A DNA stretch of 9,584 nt from the NCBI GenBank assembly GCA_023230825.1, contig JALNWO010000056.1, positions 1 to 9,584 on the forward strand, given 5' to 3'. The notes beneath the pieces are model-generated. The model saw only the letters and a list, made by a program, of their open reading frames with translations. It searched no databases and was not told where the DNA came from. The stretch is from Acholeplasmataceae bacterium. Its GTDB lineage: Bacteria; Bacillota_I; Bacilli_A; Acholeplasmatales; Acholeplasmataceae. The first letter of the stretch is position 1. Each line of letters starts with the position of its first letter. Made by a program: the position numbers and the translations under genes. Shown here piece by piece: positions 8,239-9,584 of this stretch.

Positions 8239-9584
8239 ATGATATATCAAGCATTTAATTTAGGTGACAATTTATTATGGGTTTTTGGAGGCTTAGCCCT
8301 CTTCTTATTCGGAATCAACTTAATGAGTGACTCACTGCGTCAAGCGGCGGGTAGTAAATTAAGACTCATTATAGAAAAAGCGACAAGCACTCCCCTTAAG
8401 GGTATTTTTGTTGGGATTGTTTTAACAATGCTTATTCAATCTTCCAGTGCAACAACAGCCTTAATGATTGGTCTTTTAAGAGCAGGTTTAATGACACTCC
8501 CGCAAAGTGTGGGAGTTATTATAGGCGCGAACATCGGTACCTCAGCAACCGCTTTTATTATCGCATTACCGATTGCTAAGTACGGTTTTATTTTCGTTGT
8601 TGTTGGCGTTATTTTAAGTTTTATTAAAAAAGGCTCTATCCACCACTATGGTGGTGTCCTCTTAGGTTTAGGTCTGCTATTCGTGGGTTTAAATACAATG
8701 AGTGATGGAATTAGACCACTGGCTGAGACTGACGCGGCACAAAACATGTTCCATATTTTTTCTACTAACTGGTTTTATGGAACGGCGTTTGGAACGATCT
8801 TTACTGCAATTGTCCAATCCTCATCCTCTGCAATTGGTGTCTTGCAGAAACTGTATGCACTCAATGCAGAAGGAGTTAATTCAATTTCTTTAAATGGAGC
8901 AATTCCTATTTTGTTAGGGTCAGGTATTGGGACAACCATTACAGCATTTCTCGCATCATTAGGCGGAAATCCAGAAGCGAAGCGAGCTTCGTTCATTCAT
9001 TTTTTCTTTAACCTTTTAACTGCTGTCTTTTTCATTACTATTTTAGTGCCCTATACAAAACTTGTTGCTTGGGTGGAAAAAACGTTCTTCTCACCCTATT
9101 CGATGTTAACTTTAGCTGTCGCTCATTTATTTCAGAAAACAACGATGACAATTATTATCTTTCCGTTTATCAAACCGATTATTAAACTTAGCCAACGAGT
9201 TGTACCTGGCAAATCAAACGGTGTCATTCCAGAAGACATGTTTGATGAAAAATTAATCGATGAATCACCAACGATGGCATTGGCTTTAGTTAGAAAGGGT
9301 GTCCTTTCAATGGGGAATACCATAAAAGAGTATATGGATGTTGCCCATGTCTACAGTCTTTCTGAACAACCAGAATTAGTTAAAGAAGCTTTTACTCACG
9401 AAATGATTTTAGATTCATACGATCAAAAACTTCATGACTATTTGATTAAAATTGCCCAGCGTGGTTTATCTGCAAGAGATTCAAGAAGGCTGTCACGAAA
9501 CCTAGACTCGATAAAAGATTTTGAAAGAATCGGTGACCATTTAACCAATATCATCCAATTTTTTAACCAGCGCTATAAAAACTA
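8239..9584 (+). CDS. Na+/phosphate cotransporter-family protein with PhoU-like tail, 3' end cut by the window
   Basis: The frame is open from the ATG at 8239 to the edge: 448 codons plus the bases TA, so a stop at the very next base cannot be excluded. The protein has the two inverted Na/Pi-cotransporter repeats of the NptA/YjbB type. The first has QSSSATT (67-73) and GANIGTS (96-102). The second has QSSSSAIG (193-200) and GSGIGTT (227-233). Hydrophobic segments lie at about 11-30, 54-80, 91-128, 137-153, 180-202, 220-241, 250-272 and 288-315. The cytosolic tail from about 345 resembles PhoU, including ERIGDHLTN at 429-437. Family members commonly run to about 530-590 residues, so roughly 100 more are expected. 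It would move phosphate across the membrane coupled to Na+, possibly sensed through the PhoU-like part; transport direction cannot be read from sequence. The second signature has Gly229 where Asn is usual. Confidence 0.93.
   Translation, partial: MIYQAFNLGDNLLWVFGGLALFLFGINLMSDSLRQAAGSKLRLIIEKATSTPLKGIFVGIVLTMLIQSSSATTALMIGLLRAGLMTLPQSVGVIIGANIGTSATAFIIALPIAKYGFIFVVVGVILSFIKKGSIHHYGGVLLGLGLLFVGLNTMSDGIRPLAETDAAQNMFHIFSTNWFYGTAFGTIFTAIVQSSSSAIGVLQKLYALNAEGVNSISLNGAIPILLGSGIGTTITAFLASLGGNPEAKRASFIHFFFNLLTAVFFITILVPYTKLVAWVEKTFFSPYSMLTLAVAHLFQKTTMTIIIFPFIKPIIKLSQRVVPGKSNGVIPEDMFDEKLIDESPTMALALVRKGVLSMGNTIKEYMDVAHVYSLSEQPELVKEAFTHEMILDSYDQKLHDYLIKIAQRGLSARDSRRLSRNLDSIKDFERIGDHLTNIIQFFNQRYKN

Noticed and set aside
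8702..8893. Short plus-strand frame of 63 codons within the transporter gene
   Set aside because: It lies in another frame of the Na/Pi-family coding sequence, whose conserved second QSSS motif covers the same bases.
8775..8996. Antisense open frame of 73 codons within the transporter gene
   Set aside because: It opposes the second transporter signature and has no ribosome binding site.
9132..9323. Antisense open frame of 63 codons within the transporter gene
   Set aside because: It opposes the continuing transporter/PhoU-like coding sequence and has no supporting signal.

Overview
The window comes from a low-GC, Gram-positive-type bacterium that uses the standard code: every visible Trp codon is TGG and all four complete genes end in TAA. 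Shine-Dalgarno sites are strong, and T-tracted terminators and extended -10 promoters are present. A pyrophosphate-dependent phosphofructokinase, an ATP phosphofructokinase and a pyruvate phosphate dikinase sit side by side, next to a long repetitive acidic protein. This would fit Acholeplasma/Izemoplasma-like Mollicutes relatives or another deep Bacilli/Erysipelotrichia lineage. The assignment is inference from composition and gene content, not a database match.

Layout. Positions 2-3079 (+) hold the C-terminal 1025 residues of a larger protein whose start lies left of the window. It is built almost wholly of a ~82-residue repeat: four divergent units, seven near-identical ones and one degenerate unit. 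It contains no Cys and no Trp, and I do not recognise the family. A terminator that can work in both directions (about 3090-3127) separates it from a convergent pfp-type gene (3133-4377, -). A 175-bp divergent promoter region (4378-4552) follows, with an extended -10 element facing each way. Rightward from it run pfkA (4553-5503) and, 39 nt later with no terminator between, ppdK (5543-8167). A good hairpin terminator (8179-8217) closes that unit. A Na+/phosphate cotransporter-family gene with a PhoU-like tail starts at 8239 and runs off the right edge.

How the genes fit together. PPi-PFK (F6P + PPi to FBP + Pi, reversible) and PPDK (PEP + AMP + PPi to pyruvate + ATP + Pi, reversible) both spend PPi and release Pi in the glycolytic direction. 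ATP-PFK provides the irreversible route. The cluster therefore looks like a PPi-linked, reversible Embden-Meyerhof core, beside a phosphate transporter-type protein.

The best candidate for something undescribed is the repeat protein. Its repeats are almost invariant in protein sequence but use many different synonymous codons, so selection rather than recent copying seems to keep them alike. I saw no tRNA, rRNA, CRISPR array, insertion sequence or attachment site.
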